Of a stretch of DNA of 64,000 bases, positions 49,977 through 60,500 are shown piece by piece (the stretch's first letter is position 1; every line of letters starts with the position of its first letter). The DNA comes from DASPSM01 sp036008465 (GTDB taxonomy: Bacteria; Planctomycetota; Planctomycetia; Planctomycetales; Planctomycetaceae). The DNA lies in NCBI GenBank assembly GCA_036008465.1, contig DASYNP010000184.1, forward strand, positions 186,001 through 250,000. The letters are read 5' to 3'. Position numbers and translations under genes: made by a program. The notes below the pieces were generated by a model, which saw only the letters and a list, made by a program, of their open reading frames with translations, had not been told where the DNA came from and made no database searches.

Positions 49977-52900
49977 CTAACGGAACAGCCAGACTCGCAT
50001 CAGGGAAAGAAGCTGATCGGTGTTGACCGGCTTGGCGATATAGTCCGAGGCCCCCGCGTCGAGACATTTTTCGCGGTCGCCCTTCATGGCCTTGGCGGTG
50101 AGTGCCAACATCGGCAGGTTGCGGAATTTCGGATTCGAGCGGATCTCGCGCATCGTCTGATAGCCGTCCATGTCGGGCATCATGATATCCATCAGCACGA
50201 TGCTGAGATCGGGCGTCGATTCGATAAGATCGATCGCTTGCCGGCCGTTGGTCGCGCTGACGACCTCCATCTCCTCACCTTCCAGGAGCGACGTGAGCGC
50301 GAAGATGTTGCGAACGTCGTCGTCGACGACCAGCACCTTGCGCCTGCGCAGGACTTCATTGGACCCGTGCAGCCGATCGAGCATTTTTTGTTTTTCGACG
50401 GGAAGATCGGCAATCACGCGATGCAAAAAGAGGGCGGTTTCGTCGAACAATCGCTCCGGCGACTGCACGTCTTTGAGGACCACGCACTTGGCCATGGCTT
50501 TCAGACGCGATTCTTCGTCGCGCGAAAGGTCCTTGCCGGTGTAGACAACGATCGGCAAATCCTGGAACTCTGGTTCCTCCGAGATGTGCTCGAGCAACTC
50601 GAGGCCGCTCATGTCAGGCAGGCGCAGATCCAGCACAACACAGTCGACCGACTTCTCCCGGATCCTCTCGAGCGCGTCGGCGCCGGTGCCGACCGCCGCC
50701 ACTTCGATATCGTCATGGCTGAGCAATTCGACGATTGAGTCGCGTTCGATGTCGTTGTCTTCCACGACCAAAAGCCGCTTGGAGGGCTGCTTCGTAAAGC
50801 TCTTGAGCCGATCAAAGGCCGTTTCCAGATTTGTGGTGGTCGGGGACTTGATGACGTACGAGAAGGCGCCGTGCGCCAGCCCATGACGCGGGTCTTCTTC
50901 CTGTGTCACCACCTGCACGGGAATGTGACGCGTCTTGGGATCGAGCTTCAAGTTGTGCAGCACCGTCCATCCGAGCATATCGGGCAGGAAGATGTCGAGT
51001 GAGATCGCGGTCGGCCGATATTGCTTCGCCAAGGCGAGACCGGCTGCGCCTTTCGTCGCGACAAGCCCCTTGAATCCGTGGTCCCGCACGAGTCCGAGCA
51101 GAATTCGGGCATAATGCGGATCGTCCTCGATGATCAGCAGAGAGTCGTCGCCCTCCTCGATCGACTCGCGATCGTCGGCGATGATCTCTTCGCGGACGGT
51201 CGGGTAAACGCGCAGCGCCGCCGTGTGCTGGGGCTTGGGTGCGTTGCCGTCAGTGACGGTCGTCGTCGCCGAGGCAGGACCTGCATAATTGAGCGGCAGA
51301 TAAAGCCAGAAGGTGCTTCCCTGTCCATGCGTGCTGACCAGTTTGATTTCGCCTCCCAGCAACATGGCCAGCTCGCGGCTGATCGCCAGTCCCAGACCGG
51401 TGCCGCCGTACTTTCGAGACGTGCCGGCGTCGGCCTGCTGAAAGGCCTCGAAGATCAACCGCTGCTTTTCGGGGGCAACGCCGATCCCTGTGTCTTCGAC
51501 GGCAAACGCGACCACGTCTTGCGTTTTGCTGAGAATCGGGTGATCGCTGCTCCATCCCGCTTTGGCCGCATCGACGCGAACCGTCACGTGCCCTTGCGAC
51601 GTGAACTTGATGGCGTTGGAAACCAGGTTCTTCAGGATCTGCTGCAGACGCTTCGGGTCGGTCGTGAGGGTTCGTGGCAAATCCGGCTTGCATTCGATGT
51701 GGAAAGGCAAGTTCTTGTTTTCGGCGATGTGCCGGAAGTTGCGGTCGACCGTGACACACACCGTCTCGAACGGAATCTCTTCGATTTCGACGCTGACCGT
51801 TCCCGATTCGATCTTGGAAAGGTCGAGGATGTCGTTGATGAGGTTGAGCAGGTCCGACCCGGAACTGTGCACGTTCCGCGCGAACTCGACCTGCTTCGGA
51901 ACCAGGTTGCCGGCGGCGTTGTCCGCGAGCTGCTGGCTGAGAATGAGAATCGAGTTGAGCGGCGTTCGCAGCTCGTGGGACATGTTGGCCAGAAACTCCG
52001 ACTTGTATTTGGACGTGAGGGCCAACTCGGCGGCCTTTTCTTCCAGTGCGCGGCGGGCCTGCTCGACTTCGGAGTTCTTGCGCTCGACTTCGGCGTTCTG
52101 CTCCGCCAGCAACCGGGCCTTGGTGGCCAGCTCTTCATTAGTCTGCTGCAGTTCGCTCTGTCGCGACTGCAATTCGACGGTTAGCTGCTGCGATTGTTTG
52201 AGCAGACCTTCGGTTCGCATCGTCGCTTCGATGGTGTTGAGCACCACGCCGATGCTGGTCGTCAACTGCTCCAAGAAGATGAGATTGGTCGACGAGAATC
52301 TCTTGAGCGCAGCCAGCTCGATGACGGCTTTGATTTCGCCTTCGAAGAGCAAGGGCATGACCACGATGCTCGACGGCGGAGCGTCGCCCAGGCTCGATCC
52401 GACTCGCGTGTAATCGGGCGGCACATCCTCCACGATGATCCGCTGTTTGGCCACGGCGCACTGGCCGACGAGCCCCTCGCCCATTTCAATGTGATCGGGC
52501 AACCCGGGCCGTTGGGCATAGGCGGCGAGCATCTGCAGGACGGGGGTCTTGTCCTGGTCCTGCGTCATCTGGTACATCGTCCCCTGTTGGGCCTGGACCA
52601 GTGGCACGAGATCCGCCATCAGCGACTTGCCCACCGTGTAGAGATCGCGCTGCCCCTGCAACATGCTCGTGAAGCGGGCGACGTTGGTCTTCAGCCAGTC
52701 CTGCTCTTTGTTGCGCTCGGTCGTCTCGCGCAGGTTGGCGATCATGGTGTTGATGTTGTCTTTCAACTCCGCCAGCTCGCCACGAGTTTCCACCTGAATC
52801 GAGCGCGTCAGGTCACCTTTGGTGACCGCCGTGGCGACTTCGGCAATCGCGCGAACTTGCGTGGTCAGGTTACCGGCCAGCAGGTTCACGTTGTCTGTCA

Positions 52901-55900
52901 GATCGCGCCACGAGCCGGCGGCCCCAGGGACACTGGCCTGACCGCCCAGTCGGCCTTCCACGCCGACTTCCCGGGCCACGCTGATGACTTGCTCGGCGAA
53001 CGTGGCCAGCGTGTCGGTCATGTTGTTAATCGTTTCGGCAAGAGCGGCGACCTCACCCTTGGCTTGCACGGTGAGTTTTTGGCGCAGGTTGCCGTCGGCC
53101 ACGGCCGTCACCACCTTCACGATGCCGCGCACCTGGTCGGTGAGGTTTGACGCCATGAAGTTGACGTTGTCGGTGAGGTCCTTCCACGTACCGCCCACGC
53201 CCGAGACTTGGGCCTGTCCGCCCAGTTTTCCTTCGGTGCCGACTTCGCGAGCGACGCGCGTGACTTCCGACGCGAAGCCGTTCAACTGATCGACCATCGT
53301 ATTGATCGTGTTCTTCAGCTCGAGAATCTCACCCTTGACGTCGACGGTGATCTTACGGCTCAAGTCGCCGCGGGCCACGGCGGTCGTCACCTCGGCGATG
53401 TTTCGCACCTGAGCGGTCAGGTTCGAACCCATCGTGTTGACCGAGTCGGTGAGGTCCTTCCACGTGCCGGCCACGCCGGGGACGACGGCCTGCACGCCGA
53501 GCCGCCCTTCGGTTCCCACTTCGCGAGCGACGCGGGTCACCTCCGATGCGAACGAGCGGAGCTGCTCGACCATCGTGTTGATGGTTTCTTTGAGCTGCAA
53601 AATTTCGCCGCGAACGTCGACCGTGATCTTCTTGTTCAAGTCGCCGTTGGCGACGGCGATCGTCACTTCGGCGATATTCCGCACCTGGCCTGTGAGGTTC
53701 GAGGCCATTGAGTTGACGTTGTCGGTGAGATCCTTCCAAATGCCGGCCACGCCGAGCACCTGTGCCTGACCTCCCAGCTTGCCTTCCGTTCCGACTTCGC
53801 GAGCGACGCGGGTCACTTCCGAAGCGAACGCTCCCAGCTGCTCGACCATCGTGTTCATGGTCTCTTTCAGCTGCAGGATTTCTCCCTTCACGTCGACGGT
53901 GATCTTGCGGCTGAGGTCGCCCTTCGCAATGGCCGTGGCGACGTCGGCGATATTCCGCACCTGTCCGGTCAGGTTCGACGCCATCGAGTTGACGTTGTCA
54001 GTCAGGTCCTTCCAGGTCCCGGCGACGCCCGGCACGGCCGCTTGACCGCCCAGCTTTCCGTCGGTTCCGACTTCGCGGGCCACGCGAGTGACTTCCGCGG
54101 CAAACGACCGCAGCTGGTCGACCATCGTGTTGATGGTCTCTTTGAGCTCCAGAATTTCGCCGCGGACGTCGACCGTAATCTTCTTCGAGAGGTCACCGTT
54201 GGCGACGGCGATTGTCACCTCGGCGATGTTTCGCACTTGCGACGTCAAGTTGGAAGCCATCCAGTTGACGTTGTCGGTGAGGTCCTTCCACGTGCCGGCG
54301 ACGCCCTCGACCTCCGCCTGACCGCCGAGTTTTCCTTCGGTGCCGACTTCACGCGCGACGCGCGAGACTTCCGAGGCGAAGCCGTTGAGCTGGTCGACCA
54401 TCGTGTTGATGGTGTTCTTCAGCTCCAGAATTTCGCCGCGGACGTCGACGGTGATCTTGCGCGAAAGGTCGCCGCGGGCCACAGCGGTGGTGACTTCGGC
54501 GATATTCCGCACTTGTCCGGTCAGGTTGGACGCCATGAAGTTGACGTTGTCGGTGAGGTCCTTCCAGGTGCCGGCCACGCCCGGGACCCTGGCCTGACCG
54601 CCCAACTTGCCGTCCGTTCCGACTTCGCGGGCCACGCGGGAGACCTCGGACGCGAAGCCGTTCAGCTGATCGACCATCACGTTGACGGTGTTCTTCAGCT
54701 CCAGAATCTCGCCCCGCACTTCGACGGTGATCTTCTTGGAAAGGTCGCCATTGGCAATGGCCGTCGCCACGTCGGCAATGTTTCGGACCTGGTCGGTCAG
54801 GTTGGAACCCATGGAGTTGACGTTGTCGGTGAGGTCCTTCCACGTCCCGGCGACGCCCGGCACCTTGGCCTGCCCGCCGAGCTTGCCTTCCGTTCCGACC
54901 TCGCGGGCCACGCGCGTCACTTCGCCGGCGAACGAGTTGAGCTGATCGACCATCGTGTTGAGGGTGTTCTTCAGCTCGAGAATTTCTCCCTTCACGTCGA
55001 CCGTGATCTTCTTGGAGAGGTCACCGTTGGCCACAGCGGTCGCGACGTTGGCAATATTGCGCACCTGGTCCGTCAGGTTCGACGCCATCGAGTTGACGTT
55101 GTCGGTGAGGTCTTTCCAGGTGCCGGCCACGCCGGGGACTTGCGCTTGTCCGCCCAGCTTGCCTTCCGTACCGACTTCGCGCGCCACGCGGCTGACTTCG
55201 CCGGCGAAGCCGTTGAGCTGGTCGACCATCGTGTTGATCGTGTTTTTCAACTCGAGGATTTCCCCGCGGACTGCCACGGTGATCTTCTTGGAAAGGTCAC
55301 CGTTGGCGACGGCGGTCGTCACTTCGGCGATGTTGCGGACCTGAGACGTCAGGTTGGTCGCCATCGCGTTAACCGAGTCGGTGAGATCCTTCCACGTGCC
55401 GGCCACGCCGCGGACTTCGGCCTGACCGCCGAGGGCGCCTTCGGTGCCGACTTCACGGGCCACTCGGGTCACTTCGGACGCGAAGCCGTTGAGTTGGTCG
55501 ACCATCGTGTTGATGGTGTTCTTGAGTTCCAGAATCTCTCCGCGGACGTCGACGGTAATCTTCTTCGAGAGGTCGCCGTTGGCGACGGCCGTCGTGACCT
55601 CGGCGATGTTTCGGACCTGGCCCGTTAGGTTCGAGGCCATGAAATTGACGTTGTCTGTCAGGTCTTTCCAGGTGCCGGCCACGCCGGAAACGATCGCCTG
55701 CCCGCCGAGCTTCCCTTCGGTGCCGACTTCGCGGGCGACGCGCGTCACTTCGCCGGCAAACGCGTTGAGCTGGTCGACCATGACGTTGACGGTGTTCTTG
55801 AGCGCGAGGATCTCGCCTTTCACGTCGACCGTAATCTTTCGCGACAGGTCCCCCTTGGCGACGGCCGTCGTGACTTCGGCAATGTTGCGCACCTGGGCCG

Positions 55901-57131
55901 TGAGGTTCGAGGCCATCGAGTTGACCGAGTCGGTAAGGTCCTTCCACGTGCCGGCCACACCGGGGACCACGGCCTGACCACCGAGCTCTCCTTCGGTACC
56001 GACCTCGCGGGCGACGCGGGTGACTTCCGATGAGAACGCATTGAGCTGGTCGACCATCGTGTTGATGGTCTCTTTCAGCTCGAGGATTTCGCCCTTTACG
56101 TCGACCGTGATCTTGCGCGAAAGGTCGCCGCGCGCGACAGCCGTCGTCACGGCGGCGATGTTGCGGACCTGGGCGGTCAGGTTCGACGCCATCGCATTGA
56201 CCGAGTCAGTCAGGTCCTTCCAGGTACCGCCCGCCCCGGGGACCACTGCCTGTCCGCCGAGCCGCCCTTCGGTTCCGACTTCGCGAGCCACGCGGGTCAC
56301 TTCGGAAGCGAACGATCGCAGCTGGTCGACCATCGTATTGATGGCTTCCTTCAGTTGCAGAATTTCCCCGCGCACGTCGACGGTGATCTTTTTCGAGAGG
56401 TCGCCGTTGGCGACGGCGATCGTCACGTCGGCGATATTTCGCACCTGGGCTGTCAGGTTGCCGGCCATCTGGTTGACCGACTCGGTCAGATCCTTCCAAA
56501 CGCCCGAGACGCCCTTCACCTTTGCCTGCCCGCCGAGCTTTCCTTCCGTCCCGACTTCGCGAGCCACGCGAGTGACTTCTGAAGTGAATACGGAGAGTTG
56601 CTGGATCATGGTGTTGACGAGCCGAGCCGCACGCAGAAATTCGCCCTTCAGCGGGCGTCCGTCGACTTCGAGCTCCATCGACTGGCTCAGGTCGCCCTTT
56701 GCGATGGCGCCGATCGTCCGCGCGACGTCGGCCGTGGGACGTGTCAGGTCGTCCAAGAGCGTGTTGATGGCCTGGGCCTTGGTCGCCCATTGGCCGACCG
56801 CACCGGCGAGCGACATTCGTTGGCGGAGCCGCCCTTCCTTGCCCACCGACTCGCTCAGCCGATTGATTTCGCGCGAGATGCGATACTCGTGGTCGATGGT
56901 CTGATTAAACGCTTCGGCGATGCGCCCTTCGAGACCGGACCAGTCTGACGGGAGCCGCGTCGAAAAATTTCCGTCCCGAAATGCGACCATGGCCGTCAAC
57001 AAATGCTGCAAGTGGGAGCCGCCGTTCTGCTTGGATCGCTGACTCTCACGTGGTCCTCGCGCAGGCACATCGCCGTTCGAATCCTCGCGGTCCATCTTTT
57101 CCTGCGTGGCACTGGCGGTCTGTTTAGACAT
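49977..57131 (-). CDS. Giant soluble hybrid kinase with about 16 HAMP-type units, GAF and three receivers
   Basis: A 2384-residue protein without a membrane segment. Residues 40-230 hold two divergent HAMP-type units; 230-1425 are thirteen tandem 92-residue units (VRNIAEVTTAVANGDLSKK...GGQA...WKDLTDNVN), and a partial one follows to 1470. A GAF domain lies at about 1495-1640, a coiled coil at 1640-1710, HisKA with His1719 in NMSHELRTPLNSI, HATPase with VSNAIKFTSQG, DTGIGV and GTGLGLAI, then three receivers with Asp2046, Asp2168 and Asp2315. The layout resembles fungal Nik1/Os-1 group III kinases, which have fewer HAMP repeats and sense osmotic or cell-wall stress. The input here is unknown. 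Confidence 0.94.
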   Translation of the reverse strand: MSKQTASATQEKMDREDSNGDVPARGPRESQRSKQNGGSHLQHLLTAMVAFRDGNFSTRLPSDWSGLEGRIAEAFNQTIDHEYRISREINRLSESVGKEGRLRQRMSLAGAVGQWATKAQAINTLLDDLTRPTADVARTIGAIAKGDLSQSMELEVDGRPLKGEFLRAARLVNTMIQQLSVFTSEVTRVAREVGTEGKLGGQAKVKGVSGVWKDLTESVNQMAGNLTAQVRNIADVTIAVANGDLSKKITVDVRGEILQLKEAINTMVDQLRSFASEVTRVAREVGTEGRLGGQAVVPGAGGTWKDLTDSVNAMASNLTAQVRNIAAVTTAVARGDLSRKITVDVKGEILELKETINTMVDQLNAFSSEVTRVAREVGTEGELGGQAVVPGVAGTWKDLTDSVNSMASNLTAQVRNIAEVTTAVAKGDLSRKITVDVKGEILALKNTVNVMVDQLNAFAGEVTRVAREVGTEGKLGGQAIVSGVAGTWKDLTDNVNFMASNLTGQVRNIAEVTTAVANGDLSKKITVDVRGEILELKNTINTMVDQLNGFASEVTRVAREVGTEGALGGQAEVRGVAGTWKDLTDSVNAMATNLTSQVRNIAEVTTAVANGDLSKKITVAVRGEILELKNTINTMVDQLNGFAGEVSRVAREVGTEGKLGGQAQVPGVAGTWKDLTDNVNSMASNLTDQVRNIANVATAVANGDLSKKITVDVKGEILELKNTLNTMVDQLNSFAGEVTRVAREVGTEGKLGGQAKVPGVAGTWKDLTDNVNSMGSNLTDQVRNIADVATAIANGDLSKKITVEVRGEILELKNTVNVMVDQLNGFASEVSRVAREVGTDGKLGGQARVPGVAGTWKDLTDNVNFMASNLTGQVRNIAEVTTAVARGDLSRKITVDVRGEILELKNTINTMVDQLNGFASEVSRVAREVGTEGKLGGQAEVEGVAGTWKDLTDNVNWMASNLTSQVRNIAEVTIAVANGDLSKKITVDVRGEILELKETINTMVDQLRSFAAEVTRVAREVGTDGKLGGQAAVPGVAGTWKDLTDNVNSMASNLTGQVRNIADVATAIAKGDLSRKITVDVKGEILQLKETMNTMVEQLGAFASEVTRVAREVGTEGKLGGQAQVLGVAGIWKDLTDNVNSMASNLTGQVRNIAEVTIAVANGDLNKKITVDVRGEILQLKETINTMVEQLRSFASEVTRVAREVGTEGRLGVQAVVPGVAGTWKDLTDSVNTMGSNLTAQVRNIAEVTTAVARGDLSRKITVDVKGEILELKNTINTMVDQLNGFASEVTRVAREVGTEGKLGGQAQVSGVGGTWKDLTDNVNFMASNLTDQVRGIVKVVTAVADGNLRQKLTVQAKGEVAALAETINNMTDTLATFAEQVISVAREVGVEGRLGGQASVPGAAGSWRDLTDNVNLLAGNLTTQVRAIAEVATAVTKGDLTRSIQVETRGELAELKDNINTMIANLRETTERNKEQDWLKTNVARFTSMLQGQRDLYTVGKSLMADLVPLVQAQQGTMYQMTQDQDKTPVLQMLAAYAQRPGLPDHIEMGEGLVGQCAVAKQRIIVEDVPPDYTRVGSSLGDAPPSSIVVMPLLFEGEIKAVIELAALKRFSSTNLIFLEQLTTSIGVVLNTIEATMRTEGLLKQSQQLTVELQSRQSELQQTNEELATKARLLAEQNAEVERKNSEVEQARRALEEKAAELALTSKYKSEFLANMSHELRTPLNSILILSQQLADNAAGNLVPKQVEFARNVHSSGSDLLNLINDILDLSKIESGTVSVEIEEIPFETVCVTVDRNFRHIAENKNLPFHIECKPDLPRTLTTDPKRLQQILKNLVSNAIKFTSQGHVTVRVDAAKAGWSSDHPILSKTQDVVAFAVEDTGIGVAPEKQRLIFEAFQQADAGTSRKYGGTGLGLAISRELAMLLGGEIKLVSTHGQGSTFWLYLPLNYAGPASATTTVTDGNAPKPQHTAALRVYPTVREEIIADDRESIEEGDDSLLIIEDDPHYARILLGLVRDHGFKGLVATKGAAGLALAKQYRPTAISLDIFLPDMLGWTVLHNLKLDPKTRHIPVQVVTQEEDPRHGLAHGAFSYVIKSPTTTNLETAFDRLKSFTKQPSKRLLVVEDNDIERDSIVELLSHDDIEVAAVGTGADALERIREKSVDCVVLDLRLPDMSGLELLEHISEEPEFQDLPIVVYTGKDLSRDEESRLKAMAKCVVLKDVQSPERLFDETALFLHRVIADLPVEKQKMLDRLHGSNEVLRRRKVLVVDDDVRNIFALTSLLEGEEMEVVSATNGRQAIDLIESTPDLSIVLMDIMMPDMDGYQTMREIRSNPKFRNLPMLALTAKAMKGDREKCLDAGASDYIAKPVNTDQLLSLMRVWLFR
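52857..56444. repeat. Tandem 276-bp coding repeat, 13 units
   Basis: Thirteen in-frame units of exactly 92 codons encode the HAMP array of the giant kinase. Neighbouring units are highly alike at the DNA level, for example the recurrent GACCATCGTGTTGATGGT and GTGAGGTCCTTCCACGT stretches, so expansion and contraction by recombination are likely. Assembly errors here are possible if short reads were used. Confidence 0.92.
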
Positions 57132-57532
57132 ATGCCGATACTCACATTCAAGAAGAAATTAGGGGGCGGCGAACCAAGAAGGTTTGCATCCTTGCACTGA
57201 CGAGCGGCAAAAGAGGAGTCGCGAACTGGTTCTCGAGCCGATCGAATTCAAACTGCGTGGGCACGCCGGAATTCGCTTTTTGACGCGAGGTGGATAATGA
57301 CTGACTGCGCCGCAACTGGGGGTGCCTGGCGGCGTAACCTGAGCGCCAGCCCGCCAGAATCTCGTCAAAACTGCAAAGTACGTACCGCTGCAAAATCCGC
57401 GGGAAAATGAGAAGCACTGCAAGCCAAGCTGGTCATCACGGAGTCGATCTGGTCGAATCGCGACCAGACCGGTAAGAAATCGACCGGTCCGATGGCGCTC
57501 ATGCGCCGACGTCGATGGGCAGTCCCTCTCGG
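57132..57532. other. Intergenic region, nothing recognised
   Basis: About 400 bases between two minus-strand genes. It presumably holds the promoter of the giant kinase. Short minus-strand frames exist but have shadow-like composition and poor ribosome binding sites. No repeat or sigma-54-like element was seen. Confidence 0.5.
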
Positions 57533-60500
57533 TTAATTCGCTTGTTTTTTGAAAACCAGGATCCGCAGGCCGTCCCGGACTCTGGTCGAAAACCCCGTTG
57601 GGAGCTGGTCGTTGTCTTTATTCACGCAAACCTTGAGGCAGTCCTTCTCCAATAAATAGATGCCCCGCTTCCGTCGGCCGTTGGATCGCCCATCGAGCGG
57701 CCTGAAGGTGATCTCGCTCGGGGACTTAGTCGCATCCAACTGGAATGTTGATTGACGCTCTGCCCCGACTTCTGGCCGATGTGTGATCTTGTGGCCGTCG
57801 ATCAGCCAGACGAACCTCTGGCGATTGATCAGGGCGCGCGGCAGTTCCCAACCGTCCGCCTCGACCGAAACCAAGGTCCAGATTCCGCGAAACTTTTCCC
57901 TCTCCTTTTTGGTCGCGGCTGATTCGGTTGGGTCCACGTCGACCGCGGCCACCGGACCTGGCGAAGCCCTGAATGCGGCTTGCTGTGCCTGAAAGGACTC
58001 TCGTGCGGCCTCCAGTTGCGCTCGCTGTTGTTCGAATTGCGCGCGTTCGCCATCGATGTCGGCCCGCTGTCGTTCGATCTCCTCGTTGCGCTTTCGGTGC
58101 GCTGTTCGCTCGGCGTCGAGCGCGCTTTTCTCCGCGTCGAGCGAATTTCTCTCGGACTGAAGTTCCTTCAACTGCTCGAGAAGGCTCGCGCCGGACTCGC
58201 TCACCTGCTTTTGATCGGCCCTGAGAGTGGAGAGTTCCGCGTCCAGCGATCGGCGCTGCGCCTCGACGGCCTTGCGCAGAGCATCGAGTTCGTTTCGCTC
58301 TTTTGACAAAGAGGCTTTTAGCGTCGCGAATTCTACTCGCTCCTTCGCGAGCGCCGATGCCGCCGCTTCGAGCGCGACGTGCCGTCCGTCAAACGCGGTC
58401 TGCGCCAACGCCAGTTCGGCAGCCTCCTGCTCTAGACTCGCCCGGCGCGCTTCGAGAGTTGCACATTCGGACTCGAACTGCCGCCGGTCTGCCGCGAGCA
58501 TGCCTTGGTCGGCCGTCAGCGTGGCTTGGTCCGCCAACAGTGTGGCCCGATCGGCCGCGGCGCGCTGGGCCGCTTCGTCGAGGCCGCGCTGTCGCCTGGC
58601 CAATTCAGCGGACTGCGCCCCCCGTTGCCGCGCACTTTGCTCCTCCCCGTGCCGGGCGGCCTGCTGCCGCCGACCAAGCTCAGCCTGGTCCTTCTCGAGC
58701 TGCTCGAGAGCAGCGTCTAGGGCGACTTGCTGCGATTGCAACGCCGCGGTAGCGGACGCGACTTCGCCTTGCTCCTCCGCCAGTGCCTGCTGTTGGTCGG
58801 CAAGCAGTGCCAGTTGCGCTTCGAGTTCCGTTCGGGCCGCGGCAATGTCTCCCAGCTCGCGTCGGGCAGACGCAAGGCTTTGGCGATCCGCGTCGAGAGA
58901 GACTTTCTCCGCTTCGAGTTCCGCCCGGGTTGCCGCCAGCGATTCCGCGCGGGCAACGACTTCGGCCTGGTCGGCTTCGACAGCCTTGCGGGCCGCAGCT
59001 AGTGCCTGACATTCCTTCTCGGTTTGCTCGCGCTGTTGATCAACGGCTTCCCACGCCTGTTCGATCGTCTCCGCTTTTTGTTGAAGTGCCGTGCGATCGG
59101 CGTCGAAGGTGCGTTTCGCTGCGTCGAGTTCGCGTGACTCGGCGAGATGCTGCGATTCGGCTTTGCTGAACTGCTCCCGAGCGGCAGCAAGACTGAGAAG
59201 CTGGGCATCCAGGGATTCACGTTGCCTGTCGAGTATTTGGCGCTCGCGGTGCAGTTTGTCCTGATCCGCCGTCAAAGAACTCCGCAGCAGTTCAAATTCG
59301 TCGCGCTGCTTCGCCAGCGACGTCTTTGATGCTTCGTGCTCATCGCTTTGCGACTGGAAGGTGGCCTGCAACGAATCCAGTTCGGCCCGCTCCTTATCGA
59401 AAATCGCGCGGCCTTTTTGCAGAGCCTGGCGCTCGGACTCAAACTTTCGACGGTCGGCTTTAAACTGCTTCTGCTGCGTCTCGAGTGCGGCCCGATCGGC
59501 CGTTGCGCGTTTAGCCGCTTCCTGACGCTCACGCCGAAGGCTGGCCAGCTTGTTGCGTTCGTCCGTGATGTCTTCGCGTGCAGCAACCTGCTCCTTGTCG
59601 CGTTGCTCGATCGTCGCCCGTTGGAACTCGAGCGCGGTTCGCTCGCGGTCGATGCCTGCCCGCTCCTTCGCCAAAGCCGTCTGAAGTTGGGCGACCCTTT
59701 CGCGGTCGGCTTCGGCCTCGCGGTGCGCCTGCTCGACCGCCGCTTTCTGGCCCTCGATTTCTGTCCGCAATGTTCGCTGCGTTTGCTGCTCGGCCGCGAT
59801 CGACTTGGCGTGAGCCGCGAGCCGAGCTTGTGCGGCGATGAGTTCGTTTTGTCGGCGGTCGCATTCCTGGTGCTGCGCACGAATCGCATCGTCCTGCCGC
59901 ACAAGGTCAGTCTGCCGAACGTCGAGTTGCGATTGAGCGGTTTGCAGCACGGCTTGTTGCGATTGCAACTCAGACGCATCGGCGGTCAAACGGCCGCGAG
60001 TTTCGGCCTGCTCGGCGGCTTGCCGACCGAGTTTCGCGCGCTCGGCTGTGAGGGCAGTCCGCTCCCGTTCAAGGCCCTCGCGGTCCTTCGCCATGTTCGC
60101 CTGCAGATTGACGAGCGTGGTGCTCTCAGCCTCGTTGTTGCGGCGCTCGTCTTCGGCTGCTGCTCTTTGCTGGGCGAGTTCTGCCCTTTTCGCAGCGGCT
60201 TCCGCCTGCAACTTCTCCAGCGATTCCCGCTGGGCCGCGATCGACTCGTTGTGCGCCGTCAGTCTGGCTTCGGCCGCAGTCAGTGCGTCGTCTCGCCGGT
60301 CGCATTCGGCTTGCCGCACACGCAGTGCTTCTTCTTGCCGGCCAAGCTCCGCCTCTCGAGTTTCGAGGAGCGATTCAGCCGCTTGCAGGTCGGCTCGCTG
60401 CGATTGAAGCACGGACGCATCGGAGGTGATGTGATTGCGCGATTGCTCCAGCGCCTGACGATCCTCACCCATGCGGCGAGTCTCAAAGTCAAGCTCGGCT

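Noticed and set aside
54042..55628. 528-codon plus-strand frame across the HAMP repeats
   Set aside because: It is the antisense of the 276-base coding repeat, which gives a periodic but meaningless product.
52857..56444. Tandem repeat considered as CRISPR or satellite DNA
   Set aside because: The units are 276 bases, all in one open reading frame, with no spacers. They encode HAMP units.
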